DNA of 49,415 nt from Spirogloea muscicola (taxonomy: Eukaryota; Streptophyta; Zygnematophyceae; Spirogloeales; Spirogloeaceae): positions 619,898-669,312 of the forward strand of contig WELB01000045.1 in the NCBI GenBank assembly GCA_009602725.1. The letters are read 5' to 3'. How positions within the stretch are numbered: the stretch's first letter is position 1; each line of letters begins with the position of its first letter. Under the pieces are notes generated by a model. It had not been told where the DNA came from. It was given only the letters and a program-made list of their open reading frames with translations, and searched no databases. Of the stretch, positions 36,048 to 47,676 are shown in pieces. The translations under genes and the position numbers were made by a program.

Positions 36048-39000
36048 TCAAGATGGCGACTGCAACTCTGAGAGAAGTTGTGAACCCAGTCTGTCATTGT
36101 CACCTGTATCATATCCAGAATGTGCACGCGTCAGCATGCCGGACTGCTAGGACCTGCAGGGGGGGAGGTGGGGTGCCCTTGCAGCAGCTGACCAGCATAT
36201 CAGTGCTTAACAACTCGAGCAACAATCTAACTGAGGAACTCCTGTTAGTGGTGCAGAGCAATAGAATTACCTGCGCCAAGGATGAGGACTACGATCTTGC
36301 CACGCTCCTTGAACGGATCAATTGCATAAGCCCTCAATTTCAGTATCAACCACTTGAGGACCTCCTCCTGCGGCAGCAGGATTACACCAGATTGCTTCGA
36401 GCTACTGAGCAGGTATGTGGATACGAAGTGCTGCTTCTCTATGGATTGGCTGCATACTGTCCGTCCATTGTAGGCAAGAATATCCAAAAAGCCTCGCTCA
36501 AGAAGGCTCGCTCAAGAATACTTATCTTCATCAGACTAGCCACACCTATCACCAACCTGCTTAGGTATGTAGAGGGCAGGCGGCCCAATTATTGCATCCG
36601 CCAAGGCAGAGCCATCCACTCCAAGGATGTCTTGTTCACGTGCAGCATATACCTGTAGCAAGCCAGCTATTTGCTCAGGGTACAAACCTGCAATTCATCG
36701 TACCCGCAATAGATTTACAAGAGCCAACCATGCTGCTTGAGCGACCCCCTGGTGGGGCATGGGAGGCGAATAGAAGCAGCCTTAGCCAGGACTTCGACAT
36801 CTACAGTGACCCCTAACTAAGACACTGCAACGCGAACTTCAGACTACCTCAGTAATGATGACCCAGTCTGCGGCACTGAAGGCTGGTGCAAAATCTTTCA
36901 GCAGCTTCGCCAGACGGCTGCCAGTGCCCAGCATGGATAATACAAGTCTTAGGCCTTCATGAAGAGTTTGCAGTCAACATGGAGGCTTCGGTCATCCACG
37001 CCTCTAGCTGTAGGTTCCACAAGCCTGTCACGACCTGTATGAAGTTCGAACCAATGGACCACAGGAGCTCTCGAACGCTGTTTGACCGTATGCATACCTA
37101 GGGCTCAGGAGGACAGCAGTTATTGTGCAGACGGGCCCCTGAATGCCTACTGTCTGTATGCGCTCACTTCACCTGAATGTGTGGGGCTGGAAGATCACCC
37201 AAATGGGCTGCTGGTCAAATCTTTGCCTGGCCCCCTGCAACGTTGCTCGCACCTCTGTTGGGTGGTGAGCATAATCGTTGATGACAATACAACTCTCCGT
37301 CTGCCCCAGCTGCTCAAACCTTCGCCGTACGCCCTTGAAAATTTTCAAAAACTGTGCTGCTCCTGCTGCAGCCCTCTTCATCAAGTCCAACCTCATCGAC
37401 TCATCACCAGCTATGCAGTCCCTGGATGCTAGTAGGGCAACCACAACGACCACCTGGCAAATGGGTACAGCAGCTTCAGTTAATCTGCCCTCTGGCAGAT
37501 GTGGAAGGCCAAATCAAGGAATCAAGCATACCAGCTATGTTGTGGAGTCAGTACCTGAGGTGACAGTGTGATGCCAACCACAGTGAAACAGTTGAGTCTG
37601 GGGTTGAAGAATAACACCATGATAAGCATTATATACTCGATCTCTGTTCCCACAATCAGGTCGTGGAGGTATTTGAAAGGAGTTCAAGCTCACCGCAAGG
37701 GAATTAAGCACGTTGTATGTGCCAGGCAGTGGCAAATTGACCCTTGCCATGGGCTGCCCTTTGTGAACCTGTGTCACTGTATAAGAACATCACAAATGCT
37801 GTACTGACCTGCGATGCACGGGAGGCCACAGTGCATGCCTTCATCACGCCTCATGCTTGATGCTTGATGCATCAGGCAGGGAGAGAGGACACACCACAAC
37901 ATAGTCGGTTCCTCCCTGGGGATTTGGCACCAGCATGCACGCCCTCCAATCGTTGCAATCGGATAGGCCGTAAGTAATAACATGCCGTCGACGTGTGTCG
38001 TCCAGCCAAGCGGCACGCGTCTGTGCGGAGCCTGATGTCGAGGCTTCTGTACTTACAACCTCTTCCTCTTTACTGAAGATCTTACCGAGACGCTTGGAGC
38101 CTGCGCTGCACACGCATGGATGACACAGATAGTAGCATGAGTGCCTGGAAAGTCACTGGCTCGTTAACACTAGAGTTACTGGCTCAGTGACACCGAGTTG
38201 GCAAAGAAGCAGTAATATCAGCTTGACCGCCAGCAGCACAAGCGCAAGCTGCAGGGGTAACCAGCCAGCTGCACAACTTAGTAACTGCTTTAGATGCGAG
38301 TGCCACACCTGTCTCCACAGACAACCAGGGTGCCACCTGGACGAAGCCTCCTGGCAAAATTGAGAAAGGCTTCCCGCACAGCAGCCTGGTGATTGACATA
38401 GAGGTTGTTAACTACTAAGCTCAATACGGCACAGATCCAGCAATGGTTGAAAGTAGCCAAGCATTCCTCTAGCGACATGGATAGGTAAGAACCTCGGTGG
38501 GGAAATAGTCAACATGCTCCCACTCCACATTTGTGATTACTGCAATTGCAGGAGATACACCTAGAAAGCAGCTGTCGTACTCGTCTGCCTGATGCAAACC
38601 CATTTCAACAAGCACACGACCACATCATCCTGTCAAGCTCTGCCAAGCAGCGTGCATAGGACTACTGCAAGACCGCATGCCTGACGTCATCAGCAAGAAG
38701 CAGTGCAGGCAGAAGGTCAGGCAATAACATTGCTATTGAAATTTGAGTCAGCCACGTCAGACATACCTCCAATACAAACAAGGGCCCCTTGCCAACCATG
38801 GCATTGCTACCACGCGGGAACTGCACAAGAATCACGTGCTGAGAGGCAGGCTAAGGCTTCTGTGAGGCTTCATGCACCCCTAAGCATCTCACGAACTGCC
38901 TGTTCTGCAACAAATAGAGCTCTTCTCTGAGTAAATGTCCTGTAGTAAGTCATGACAATCTGGAGAACAAAGACCCCTAGGTATTGCAGAGAATATATAT

Positions 39001-40516
39001 CAGGCACTGACGAGCAAGCATCTGCAATGCTTGCTTGCAATTGAAAGAGAAGTTCAAGACAACCCAGGCATATGCACTGTCCTGCGACAGGCAGGACATT
39101 TCTGCCAGCAACTCCGACTTATGTAGCTCAATCAGCACATACGGAGATAAACCACAGCTGGACAAGGCTAGTGAAGCTCTGGCATGTACCTGTGGCACTT
39201 CACCTCCAACCACAGCTGTCAAATCGACCCCAGCAGAGCGCAATGTCAAAGCTAGCATGGCTGTGGTCGTGCTCTTTCCTGAGGAGGCAACTGTGAAGGT
39301 GCATCAGCAAATCATGCCTCTACAGAAAGTAGACTGTGCAGGTCTTCCAGTGCACTGTAGGATCTGGTGCCATTGACAGAAGGAAGCCGCAGCAAGAGAA
39401 GCATGACACAACTGCAATTTCATTTCAACTATGAAGCAGATGGACAAGGACAGCTAGGGTCGTGGAGCTTCTCTGCCCACCATGAGAGCCGGCCACGGCG
39501 ATCAGGTCTGACTTGGCTGTGAGTTTCCCAAGCCACTCGCGCCGATTGTAGCTGGGAAGGCTCGAAAAGGCAGTAATTGACATCAATGTGGCAAAAACGA
39601 TTACGTCTGACTTGGTGGAGCACCCACCACTGAGCCACAGAGCAGCCTGGCAGAAAGAGGACCTCGTTGGTTATGCTTGTCATTGCTTGCATTCTACACG
39701 AGAAGTCAAGCAGGAGGTACATGGAGGTACATTGGAATTCCCAGTGCAATAGCGGCCTCGACTTCCTCGTTGCCAGCAGCAATAGCACTGGATGCCACAA
39801 GTGCGTCTGGGGTCCTGTCCCGCCTTTGACCAGCTGTCAGCTGCGCAGCGCTGTGCCCAACATAGACATCTGCGCCCGCCTCCCGCAGGTTGTGTAGGCG
39901 GTCACTGTCCACGGCGTCCGAGCCGCTGACTTGCCAGCCCTGCAGAAGCGCAAACGGGAATCAATTTCTTATAATCTCGTCCAGGAATGATGCAGGGGTT
40001 CATCTTAAGTTCACTTGCTCTGTACTGCTGGTGGCCTGTCTGCCTGGTTGGTGGCAGAAGTTGGATGGAAGCTGACAAATCGAAAGGAGATGGCCACTCC
40101 AAGTCGACCTGCTGTAGCGCCACCAGGGCCAAGGCAGACAGGCCAGCTCCACCGATGCCGACAAAGTGCACCAACTGCGCACAGGCCCGCTGGCGTGCGG
40201 CCGGAAGCTCCGCAGGGCACGGCGAGGCCTGGCTCTTCGACGACCTCTGCGAGGCGGCCATGCAAGGCCAACGGCAGCCTCTTCTTCGAAGAACGCGGGC
40301 GTGGACACTACTCGAGAGCCGTCCTCCAGCTGAGGCCATCAGCAGGAAGCTGCGCAGCCGAAGACATGTTGGCGCAGCACTGCTGGCGGGGCTCGCGGCG
40401 AGGGTGCTGCGGCGGCAGGCTTCCAGCTGAGGCGCTCGCGGAGAAGCGGAGGCGGCGGCGGCGGCGGCCCCGGCGTCGGCGGGGCCGCCCCTGAGGAGCA
40501 GTCGGGCCATGGGCAT
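36048..40516 (-). CDS. MURC: UDP-N-acetylmuramate--L-alanine ligase
   Basis: Fourteen minus-strand exons: 40516-40109, 39939-39731, 39551-39481, 39278-39190, 38820-38767, 38588-38493, 38385-38309, 38105-37895, 37768-37694, 37453-37173, 36917-36848, 36652-36557, 36367-36271 and 36103-36048. All are GT-AG and sum to 1890 nt (629 aa) without a stop. Order: an N-terminal Arg/Ala/Ser-rich extension of about 125 aa (organelle-transit-like), [19 protein letters not shown] (UDP-MurNAc-binding Rossmann loop), [11 protein letters not shown] (ATP P-loop), [20 protein letters not shown] (metal-binding Glu/Asp), [53 protein letters not shown] (central NDYAHHPTE signature), [10 protein letters not shown] and LILGAGDND. 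The enzyme adds L-Ala to UDP-MurNAc in peptidoglycan synthesis. All key motifs are intact. Introns rule out bacterial contamination. Plastid location is inferred. Confidence 0.95.
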
Positions 40517-40783
40517 GGCCCGAGGCCGGTAGCCGGCGCCAGGGAATGGCGCTCCGCCGTGCTCTGCCCCTGGAGCCGCCTCCAGGAGGCCCGTCGCCAC
40601 CAGGTGGCACGTCAAGGCGACCGCTGGAGGCCGATGCGGCGGCGGCGGTGGCGGCGGCGGCGTTGCCTGGGCCGGCCAGGTCGCGTGCGAGCCCTGGTCC
40701 GCTCGCGACGTCCCCGACGGTCGGAAAGTGTGAGAAGCCACGCTTGTCGACCGCGGGGAGGAAGACGCTTCCACTCGCGATTC

Positions 40784-41110
40784 ACCAGCATGCTGGTCGT
40801 GCATTAGCCCAGCCTATGGCTCTCCGTGGTGGTGGTTGGCTCCTGAGTGTAGCTTGTCAGATATGCATGTGCTCACTCGGGGATATTTAGTGTCCCCCTT
40901 AGCTAGCTCATCACCCAGTTAACAGGACATTGTAAGGCTAGGATTGGCCTCCCTTCCAATGTCATGCGCACCGCACGCCTTCTCTCTCTCTCTTCTCTTC
41001 CAGGAGAGGGCGGTGGGAGGACGGCAGCCAGGCGAGGACAAGTGGGTAATGGCGTGTACGGTGGGCACGAAGTACAGAAGGGGGAGAAGGCGCGCCATGC
41101 AAATGTAACT
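40784..41110 (+). mobile_element. LINE 3' fragment upstream of MurC
   Basis: The plus strand reads HAGRALAQPMAL...ACQICMCSLGD, a shifted version of the LINE end SYMHVLTRGY found at 24340. It is followed by CTAGGATTGGCCTCCCTTCC and GTCATGCGCACCGCACGCCT, the usual 3' module. It lies 268 bp from the MurC start codon, so it may lie in or beside the MurC promoter. Confidence 0.7.
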
Positions 41111-41613
41111 GGCCTCCACCAAGGCAAGCCAGTATGGTTTTAGTGAAAGGATGATCACCTAGTTATGCAATGACATCCGTCATGCTTCCCAACAAGACAG
41201 ACACGGCCAGTTGTAGTCGCAGAAGAAGCCGGAGCTGCCTAAGCACTTTGACAACACCAGGCCGGTTCATTGAAACCAGACACAAGTTGCGACTTTTTCA
41301 AGTAACTGCCTTTCCTAAAATCCATTTCTCCCTGTGCAACCCCCCTGCCCCCCTCCCCCCCCTCCCCCCAACCACGCAAAGCTGCCCCCAGAAATTCCAT
41401 GCCCACCCCCATCGACTCTTGCTACGCTAGATTCAAGAATGTAGCACAAAGAAATGGATACCAATGCGAAAGCGCGGTGTAAATTGGACAGCCAAGCTGC
41501 CATGCCCACCTGCGTCCAGGCTTCCTTGCGATCAACCTATTATAAGCCAGCAAGATCTGCAGGCACAGCAACTGCACCCTGTCTGCTTTGCAAGTGAGCA
41601 GAAGTGCCCATAT
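41111..41613. other. Intergenic region
   Basis: Downstream region of the REI1 gene. It holds a C-rich tract (about 41338-41375, mostly CCCCCCT units). No coding frame with a recognisable motif is present. Confidence 0.45.
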
Positions 41614-43765
41614 TCAGTAAGGCACATTGTTTGGCAAGTTCCTGATGACATTGCTCCTCATACCAACAAGCAGGCGCACACGATCTGCACGCCTTAGCTG
41701 CGACTTCACAGTGTCCCCGCCTCGGACGCCCTTAAGCTTCCATGGGGCCTGCTTTGTTGTGAGGCCTAATGTCCTGTACCTGGCAATAGGCAAAGACTGC
41801 TGCGTAAGCTGCTAGTCTCTCTCCAACCTGACCCTGTATTGATAATGTACCACTGGGTGAAAATTTGACACAATAGCAGGCAAGATTATTCACGAAATTA
41901 GCATGTGCAACAAGCGGATTTAGAAGGACAGATCATAGAAGAGCGCAGACTGGCAGGTGCGTAAAAAGTCTGGCTCCGAGTCGGGCTTTACATCATCAAG
42001 CCCAACCACTGTGATCAGCATGCGAGGTATAAAGCACACAAAGCACACTGACTTTCCAACTGGTCAGGAGAGGCCATATGTACCTGGCTATCACAGAGTT
42101 GATTAACACACTGTCACGGTTCTCAGATGGTCTTGGCCGCTGTCGATAGTAGCGCGCCAAGTCGCGAGAGCCCGCCACTTTCGAGACAGTGCCCCTATCG
42201 GCATCTGCTCTTTTGATTACAAGTTCCATCCCGCTGGCACTGAGGCTCACAGGTGCATCGTCATCGCCGGTTGCCAGCTCCATCCCCGGCCCTATCGAAT
42301 CATCCTGACTGTGTCCACACCAACAAGGACTATGTAAACCCCTGGTCACTTCATGGCAAAGCATTACCAAGCAGCAAATGAGCTCCATGTACAAGGAAAA
42401 CATATGGTAGTTATCTAGGCGGTCTTTGCAACATCAGCAAACAAAAAACCTATCCTCTTTGCTGCAAGCACCTGCTGCTGAAATCGTAGAACTCTTCCAG
42501 CTCCTCTTCCGCAATGCCCTCACCATCACCATACCGGAGCTTGCAGTGGCTTTTGTCATTCATGTGCTTGCGCACAGCTTCTACACTTGCATACTGCTTA
42601 CCCCTTTCATCGCAGAAAAGGCACATGTACCCCTTACTGACCTGAAACAGACGGTGCTTGTCAGAGTAGTGGTCTACTATCAGCAGTGGGACACAATTAG
42701 CAGTTTTGGTGTTCAAGCATACAATCAAAATATTGCACAGTAACACATGAGCTTTAAGCAGGCTGATGAGTGTTCTGCACTTGCTTTCCATCGTACCTTC
42801 AAGCCCAGGTACTTCAGAAGGCCCTGTAAATCACTCAAGTACTCAACATCTGGAATGAAAAAGCCATGGGCCCTGTGCATGTGCTCCACGCAGGCTCCCA
42901 CATCACTTGCGTAGACTCTATCACAAAAGAGACAAGCACTGGGGTCCCAGGATCCCTCTAGATCTTCAACAGTGTGCGCCTCAGCACCATCCTCCCCGAG
43001 CATGCTAACAACCTCGCCCCCCTCCTCATCATCCCCGTCAACTTCCTCCCAGTCGTCCTCCTCATCACTGCTTCTGCCGGCAACTGGTGGTGCACGCCCA
43101 TCAAGGTGCACTTGACCCTGGCCATTATTGCTGGGTGTACGAGCAGGAGCAGGTCGGACTATGGGAGCCTGGTGTACCCTTTCAGCTATATCTCCAGCAG
43201 CGCTCAGGTGCGCCTTTGACAGTAGATGATTTGCGTGAGCCTTGGGGCTCGCATATTCCTTGTTGCACACGGCGCACTTGTACAAGAAGCGAATGTTGTC
43301 AGCACCCTTTGCAGGCGCAAGCGCTTCCCAGCGCCTCGTGAACCAGTCTTCTGTGACTCCAGGCAAGCCAGCAACCTGAGCCTCAACAACAGGCACTAAC
43401 GTGTCAGCCAGAAACGTGGACGGCACCAGTTTGATTGCTGCTTCGTACGTGATTTGCAGTGTCCAGTCAAAACTGGCACGCGTCCTAAGGCGCCCATCAA
43501 AAGTCGTAGCAGACATCTCTGAACGTAGTAGGGGCTTTGAAAGCCTCTCGGCTGTCAAGCAGCGCGCCGTGGACAAGCATGGAGGCAACACGACGTATGA
43601 TACAGGAGCTGAGAAAGGTTGGACTTGATATGCTTCAAGCGCCGTCAAGGTGTTGCATACCTTGCGCTTGAGGTTGTAGCGGTGCCAATCGCTACGGTAG
43701 TGCGATCGCTGCGCTGCCTCGTCCGCGAAAGCGTCGTTGCAGGCGTTGCAGGTGAGCACGGACAT
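41614..43765 (-). CDS. REI1/ZNF622-type 60S ribosome maturation factor
   Basis: Five minus-strand exons: 43765-43661, 43375-42797, 42641-42472, 42308-42084 and 41779-41614, summing to 1245 nt (414 aa). Four C2H2-type fingers are seen: LTCNACNDAFADEAAQRSHY, YKCAVCNKEYASPKAHANHL, CLFCDRVYASDVGACVEHMH and YMCLFCDERGKQYASVEAV, each completed by a downstream His. Between them lie HYRSDWHRYNLKRKV (family signature after finger 1), FIPDVEYLSDLQGLLKYLGL and an acidic linker (SSDEEDDWEEVDGDDEE). The C-terminus YRTLGLTTKQ...IRNLPNNVPY is typical. REI1/Reh1/ZNF622 proteins release the Arx1/Ebp1-type factor and probe the peptide exit tunnel during cytoplasmic 60S maturation. Confidence 0.95.
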
Positions 43766-44122
43766 GGCAGCTGGGGCTCCCGCGCGCAGCCTCGGAGCCT
43801 CTGCGCTCCTGGTCCACCGCTCGCCCGCTCCCGCCGCCCCCGTTGAACCGAGTGCCCCGCCTTCTCTAAAGGTCGGGAGGACAGGGTAACGGCACGTCGC
43901 GCCTCCTCCGGCCGTCAGGGCGATCAGGGGCCGCGCCGCCGCAGGCTCAGTAAGGGGCGTGCAAGCGCGCCGGCAAGGCGGAGCTGCCGCAAGAGCCGCC
44001 GCAAGTGGCGCCGGAACGTGCGGGGCGCGTCGGGGGAGGCAGGGAGATTGGAGCCAGCTAACGTCACAATACGAGCGACTGTAAAAGGGCTCTTTCCGTG
44101 GGGAAAAGGAAAGAATCCAATA
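43766..44122. other. GC-rich 5' flank of the REI1 gene
   Basis: It lies between the REI1 start codon and the MITE, with no recognisable frame, and presumably holds the REI1 promoter and 5' UTR. Confidence 0.4.
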
Positions 44123-44588
44123 CAGTCAAACCTTGTTATAGGCACCTCTCGATATAGGCACATTAGGGCAAAACCTTGATAGTGGCACCATTTTGCGGGA
44201 AGCACTTTTTTCCCCCGGCAAATGTGACTCGATACAGGAACGTGCCTGTATGTACAGGCACAGTTTTTCGGGGCAGATTCCCCCACTAGAAGTGCCTATA
44301 TGAAAACAAATCAACATATCTCTCATATTCTCTACAGGGGTTAGGGTTGAGGTTTAGGGTTTAGGGTGTGGGGTTTAGGGTTGAGGTCTAGGGTTAGGGT
44401 CTAGTTTTTTAAACCTAACCCTAAACCTAAACCCAAAAAGCCATTTTCAATATAATTTGATATATTGCTGATTGTCACGGTAGAAGCACATTTGGGGGCA
44501 ATAGTGCCTCTACAACGAACAAGCACACCTCGATATAGTCACATATTTTCGCCAAACCGGCCGACGTGCCTATAACAAGGTTTGACTG
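44123..44588. mobile_element. 466-bp pogo/Tc1-mariner-like MITE with telomere-type core
   Basis: Perfect 23-bp terminal inverted repeats: left starts CAGTCAAACCTTGTTATAGG at 44123, right ends CCTATAACAAGGTTTGACTG at 44588. TA flanks both ends (44121-44122, 44589-44590). CAGTCAAACC ends with a TA target resemble pogo-like elements. Subterminal CTCGATATAG blocks recur in inverted orientation. No transposase frame. The core at about 44335-44440 has TTTAGGG/TTAGGG units on the plus strand followed by the reverse, CCTAAACCTAAACCC. It sits between the divergent REI1 and pirin genes. Confidence 0.9.
44335..44440. repeat. Inverted telomere-type repeats
   Basis: About eight TTTAGGG, TTAGGG or related units (44339-44402) are followed after ten bases by AACCTAACCCTAAACCTAAA (44412-44431). 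The two tracts are in opposite orientation and could form a stem. TTTAGGG is the usual telomere unit of plants and many green algae. Confidence 0.85.
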
Positions 44589-44988
44589 TAGACTTGAAGC
44601 CCGCCAGGTGCACAGCCTGGGACGGGGGGCTTCTGGCGGTGCCTCGAGAGTGCCACGTGGCGCGCCGAAGGGCCCCGGATCGTTCCCCGGCAAGGGGGAG
44701 ATCGCACGGCGCAGCCGCGGGCCAGTGGCGATTCACGGCCTGCCGCGGATTCTTCCGGGCCTGCCTTCCAGAAGGAGAGGGGGGGCCGGCCATTCGGCCA
44801 CGCTTCCGAGCGCCGGAAGCGCGCGCCGGACCCGCACGTAGAGCTTACCGGGAGGGCCTTACGAGAGCCCGATTCAGCTCAGGCGAGGAAGCTCCCCCTC
44901 CGGCCTGCAAGCGTGCGCACCTCCTCCTCCCCGCCATGGCGGCCTTAGCGCCGCAGCCCGCGCCGCGGCGCCGCCCTCCAAAGCTGCC
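44589..44988. other. GC-rich 5' flank of the pirin gene
   Basis: It lies between the MITE and ATG 44989. A frame at 44582-44992 has no recognised motif. The region likely holds the pirin promoter. Confidence 0.4.
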
Positions 44989-47302
44989 ATGACCGCCGCC
45001 GGCGCGGCCAGAGCTCACTTGGCCGCCGCGCTAAGCCCCAAGCCCTTGCGGCTGCTCCCCCCTCGCCGCGCGGCCGCTGCGGCTGCCGTAGCCTCGGCTT
45101 GGCGCCATCGTAGGCCATCGTTCGGCGCCGTGCCCTGCCGCTCGATAGTGGCGCCTGCGCGCGCCGTCGTGCAAGGCGAGGCCGCCAGCGGCAGTCAGTC
45201 CGCGGCTTTCAGCGCGCGTCCAGGCCTGCGCGAGGCAATGTGAGCTCGACCGCCGGCCGTCTGCTCAGTCGTCCTGCGACGAGGACACTCTGTGACACCA
45301 CTAACCCTGTTTGCGCCGGAGCCGCGCCATTTCATATCGTTCCTGCGGCGCCGCTCCATGTTCGTGTATGATCTGGGTCGAGTCACTTACGCGCCCTGTA
45401 CACGCGTCTGAGTTGCCATTGGAGGTCACTTTGCAGGGGCGAATTCAGGCTGATCCCTAGTAAGAGCCTCCATGTGTCGACGCCAACCTGGTGGCTCGAG
45501 AGCCGCTTCCACTTTAGGTGAGCTGGACACTCCTGATTGCCAGCAGCTGCGCTTTGAGAGAAGCCATGAGTACTAGCGTTCTGCCTTTGGACGCTTTTTT
45601 GGCCTTCCCTGCAGATGCTGCAAGGTCGGCCAACGTGTCCAGCTATACATGCTTTTGAGGGGCAGTTGCAGTGCTGCCATAAGGACTGAATTGCTCTCAG
45701 CTACTGACTGGAATGGCCAGCTGTTTATGACTTTCCCTTTCCCAAGCTCCGGTGTATTTACAACACAATTCCTGTGCTGCCAGCTTTGCAGAGTACTACA
45801 ATCCGAGCAACTCTGGCTTTGGGGTGCTTCGGGTCCTCAACGATGATCTTGTGAAGGTGGGCGTGCTTGCATTTGAGCGGGGAACGAGAGGATAGCTGTC
45901 GCTCTTGTGAGCTTGTCAGCGCAAGCAGTTGCTGGAGTGACTTGGACCCGTGCCAAGGAATCTGTGATGGAGCTCTTTTTGCTTTGGTGTGCACTCATGG
46001 CCTGACTAGGTCTGTATGCAAATGCTACCAGCCTCATGCAGGCTTTGGCACACATCCGCATGCTAACATGGAGATCGTAACCTATGTCGTTGATGGCCAG
46101 CTGACCCATAAGGATAGGTGAGTGCCTGAGATACTCGGTTCATGCATATGAGCGCCCTCCATTTCTTTCACAGTAACACATCTCCCTGAACGGAGGAACA
46201 GCCACAAGGTCTAAGGTTGATCTGTCACTTGCATACTGGCAGCACGGGTACCGGAGAGTCTCTTGGCAGGGGCAGCGTACAGTACATGAGTGCTGGACGT
46301 GGGATCACCCATTTAGAGATGAATGATGGCAATGACCTGTGAGTAGGCGCCACTAGTGGGCGGTGTACCATGCATCCGTATTTGGTCCCTCATTGAGATG
46401 ATAGTACTCAAGGCTTTACAAGTTTTTTAAAGCATGTCAGGGGCAAAAGCGTGACTTGGACCTATGCACCAGACATTGACGTCCACTTCTTAGTAACCAA
46501 TTCATTGGTTCCCCCGTCATCCAGACTGCGATTTCTTCAACTCTGGATCAAGCCCAACAAGAAGGGCCTGACGCCAAACTATGGATCCCGTGTCTTCAGG
46601 TATCATATCTTGGTGTACGTGCGTATTACAGCAATCTTGCTGTTGCTGGAGCTTGCACGTATCATACAGGACAGGAAGACAGAAACAGCCTCTTTCGTAC
46701 CAAAGCAGAATTCTTACAGACTGCGCATAAGTGTATTGACTGATACCTGATAGACTGAAGATAGCTGACTGTCTGTGATGAGCACAGCAAGGCAGCCAGG
46801 CACAACAAGCTCCAGCATGTGCTTACCAGCGTCGACGTGGTGGAGGAAGATTCTGGGTCAGGTGTTTTTCCAGTACACCAGGATGCAAACATTTATGTTT
46901 CTGAGATGGACCCGGGCTTCGTGCAAGAGTATATACTGCAGAAACAGCGGCAGCTATACCTGGTCTGCATCGAGGGAGGCCTTTCGCTTGGGAGTGGCCA
47001 TGTCCTCCGAGCTCGCGATGCTATTGAGGCATGTCAGCGCCCCTTGTTGTGCAGTCTCGATGGAACAAAGGGCAGAGCCCAAAATACGATTGCCAAGCGT
47101 CTTCTAGACATGGTTCAAGAACTTACCTTGGTGATGGCAAGTGCTTCCTCATTTACACTTTCGAAATCCGTCCTTGGCATGTTGGTTGCAGGTTCTAGCA
47201 TCTCACAGATCTGAACTGCCGCTCAAACTACATGCTGATACGTCAAGTGGGGCGCACATTTTCTTTGTTGAGATGGCACAGGCTCGGGGTGCTCTAGATT
47301 AG
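44989..47302 (+). CDS. Pirin-like cupin protein (YhaK type), organelle-targeted by appearance
   Basis: Exons read with confidence: 45784-45856, 46032-46117, 46243-46338, 46525-46599, 46788-47130 and 47192-47302; phases close to the stop. ATG 44989 opens an 83-codon Ala/Arg-rich segment (ending 45239 at GTGAGC) that looks like a transit peptide; one or more short exons between 45240 and 45783 are unresolved. Motifs are FAEYYNPSNSGFGVLRVLND, PHAGFGTHPHANMEIVTYVV (metal-binding HPH.N.E cupin motif), DGQLTHKDSTGTGESLGRGS, VQYMSAGRGITHLEMND and FLQLWIKPNKKGL, ending in AHIFFVEMAQ. The second metal-site His is placed as in pirins (GITH). Related proteins bind Fe and may oxidise flavonols or act as regulators; no substrate is inferred. 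Confidence 0.88.
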
Positions 47303-47676
47303 AAAGCTCTCGAAGTATTGTACAAGCTTGCCACTAGAGCGTAATAGCCTTGAGGAAATGCCGAGCAACCCTGTCACAGTTGAAGGACAAAGCACAACGG
47401 AAACTGTACAAAACTGTATAGCACCCCCCTGTCAAGTCACTTGACTTAGCCAAAACTGGCTAGAGGTTCTGCTTACGAGACTAACAGACTTGCTGGAACT
47501 TGGACGTTGCCAAGTTACCAGCTTCGCTGTAATTCCAGATGCTTGTCCCGTCATGAAGGAACTGCAAGATGGTGCTAGCATGTACTTGACAAGCTCCACT
47601 TGTCAATGAGTGAATCTACTTGTTGTCTAATTACAGCCTAACCTAATTTGCTAGATGTACTTGCATGCTTATGCCA
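47303..47676. other. Intergenic region between convergent genes
   Basis: Short region between the 3' ends of the pirin and GT47 genes. Nothing recognisable is present. Confidence 0.5.

Noticed and set aside
35975-36658. A 227-aa plus frame
   Set aside because: It is antisense to the last MurC exons, whose motifs (LILGAGDND) are clear on the minus strand.
37020-37090. A minus-strand TGGTTCGAAC resembling a tRNA T-arm
   Set aside because: No matching acceptor stem or anticodon arm is seen nearby, and it lies in a MurC intron.
36048-40516. MurC as bacterial contamination
   Set aside because: Thirteen spliceosomal introns with the same TGCAG-type acceptors as neighbouring genes show that it is a native nuclear gene.
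44335-44440. A true chromosome end
   Set aside because: The telomere-type units are few, mixed, occur in both orientations and lie inside a TIR-bounded element with genes on both sides.
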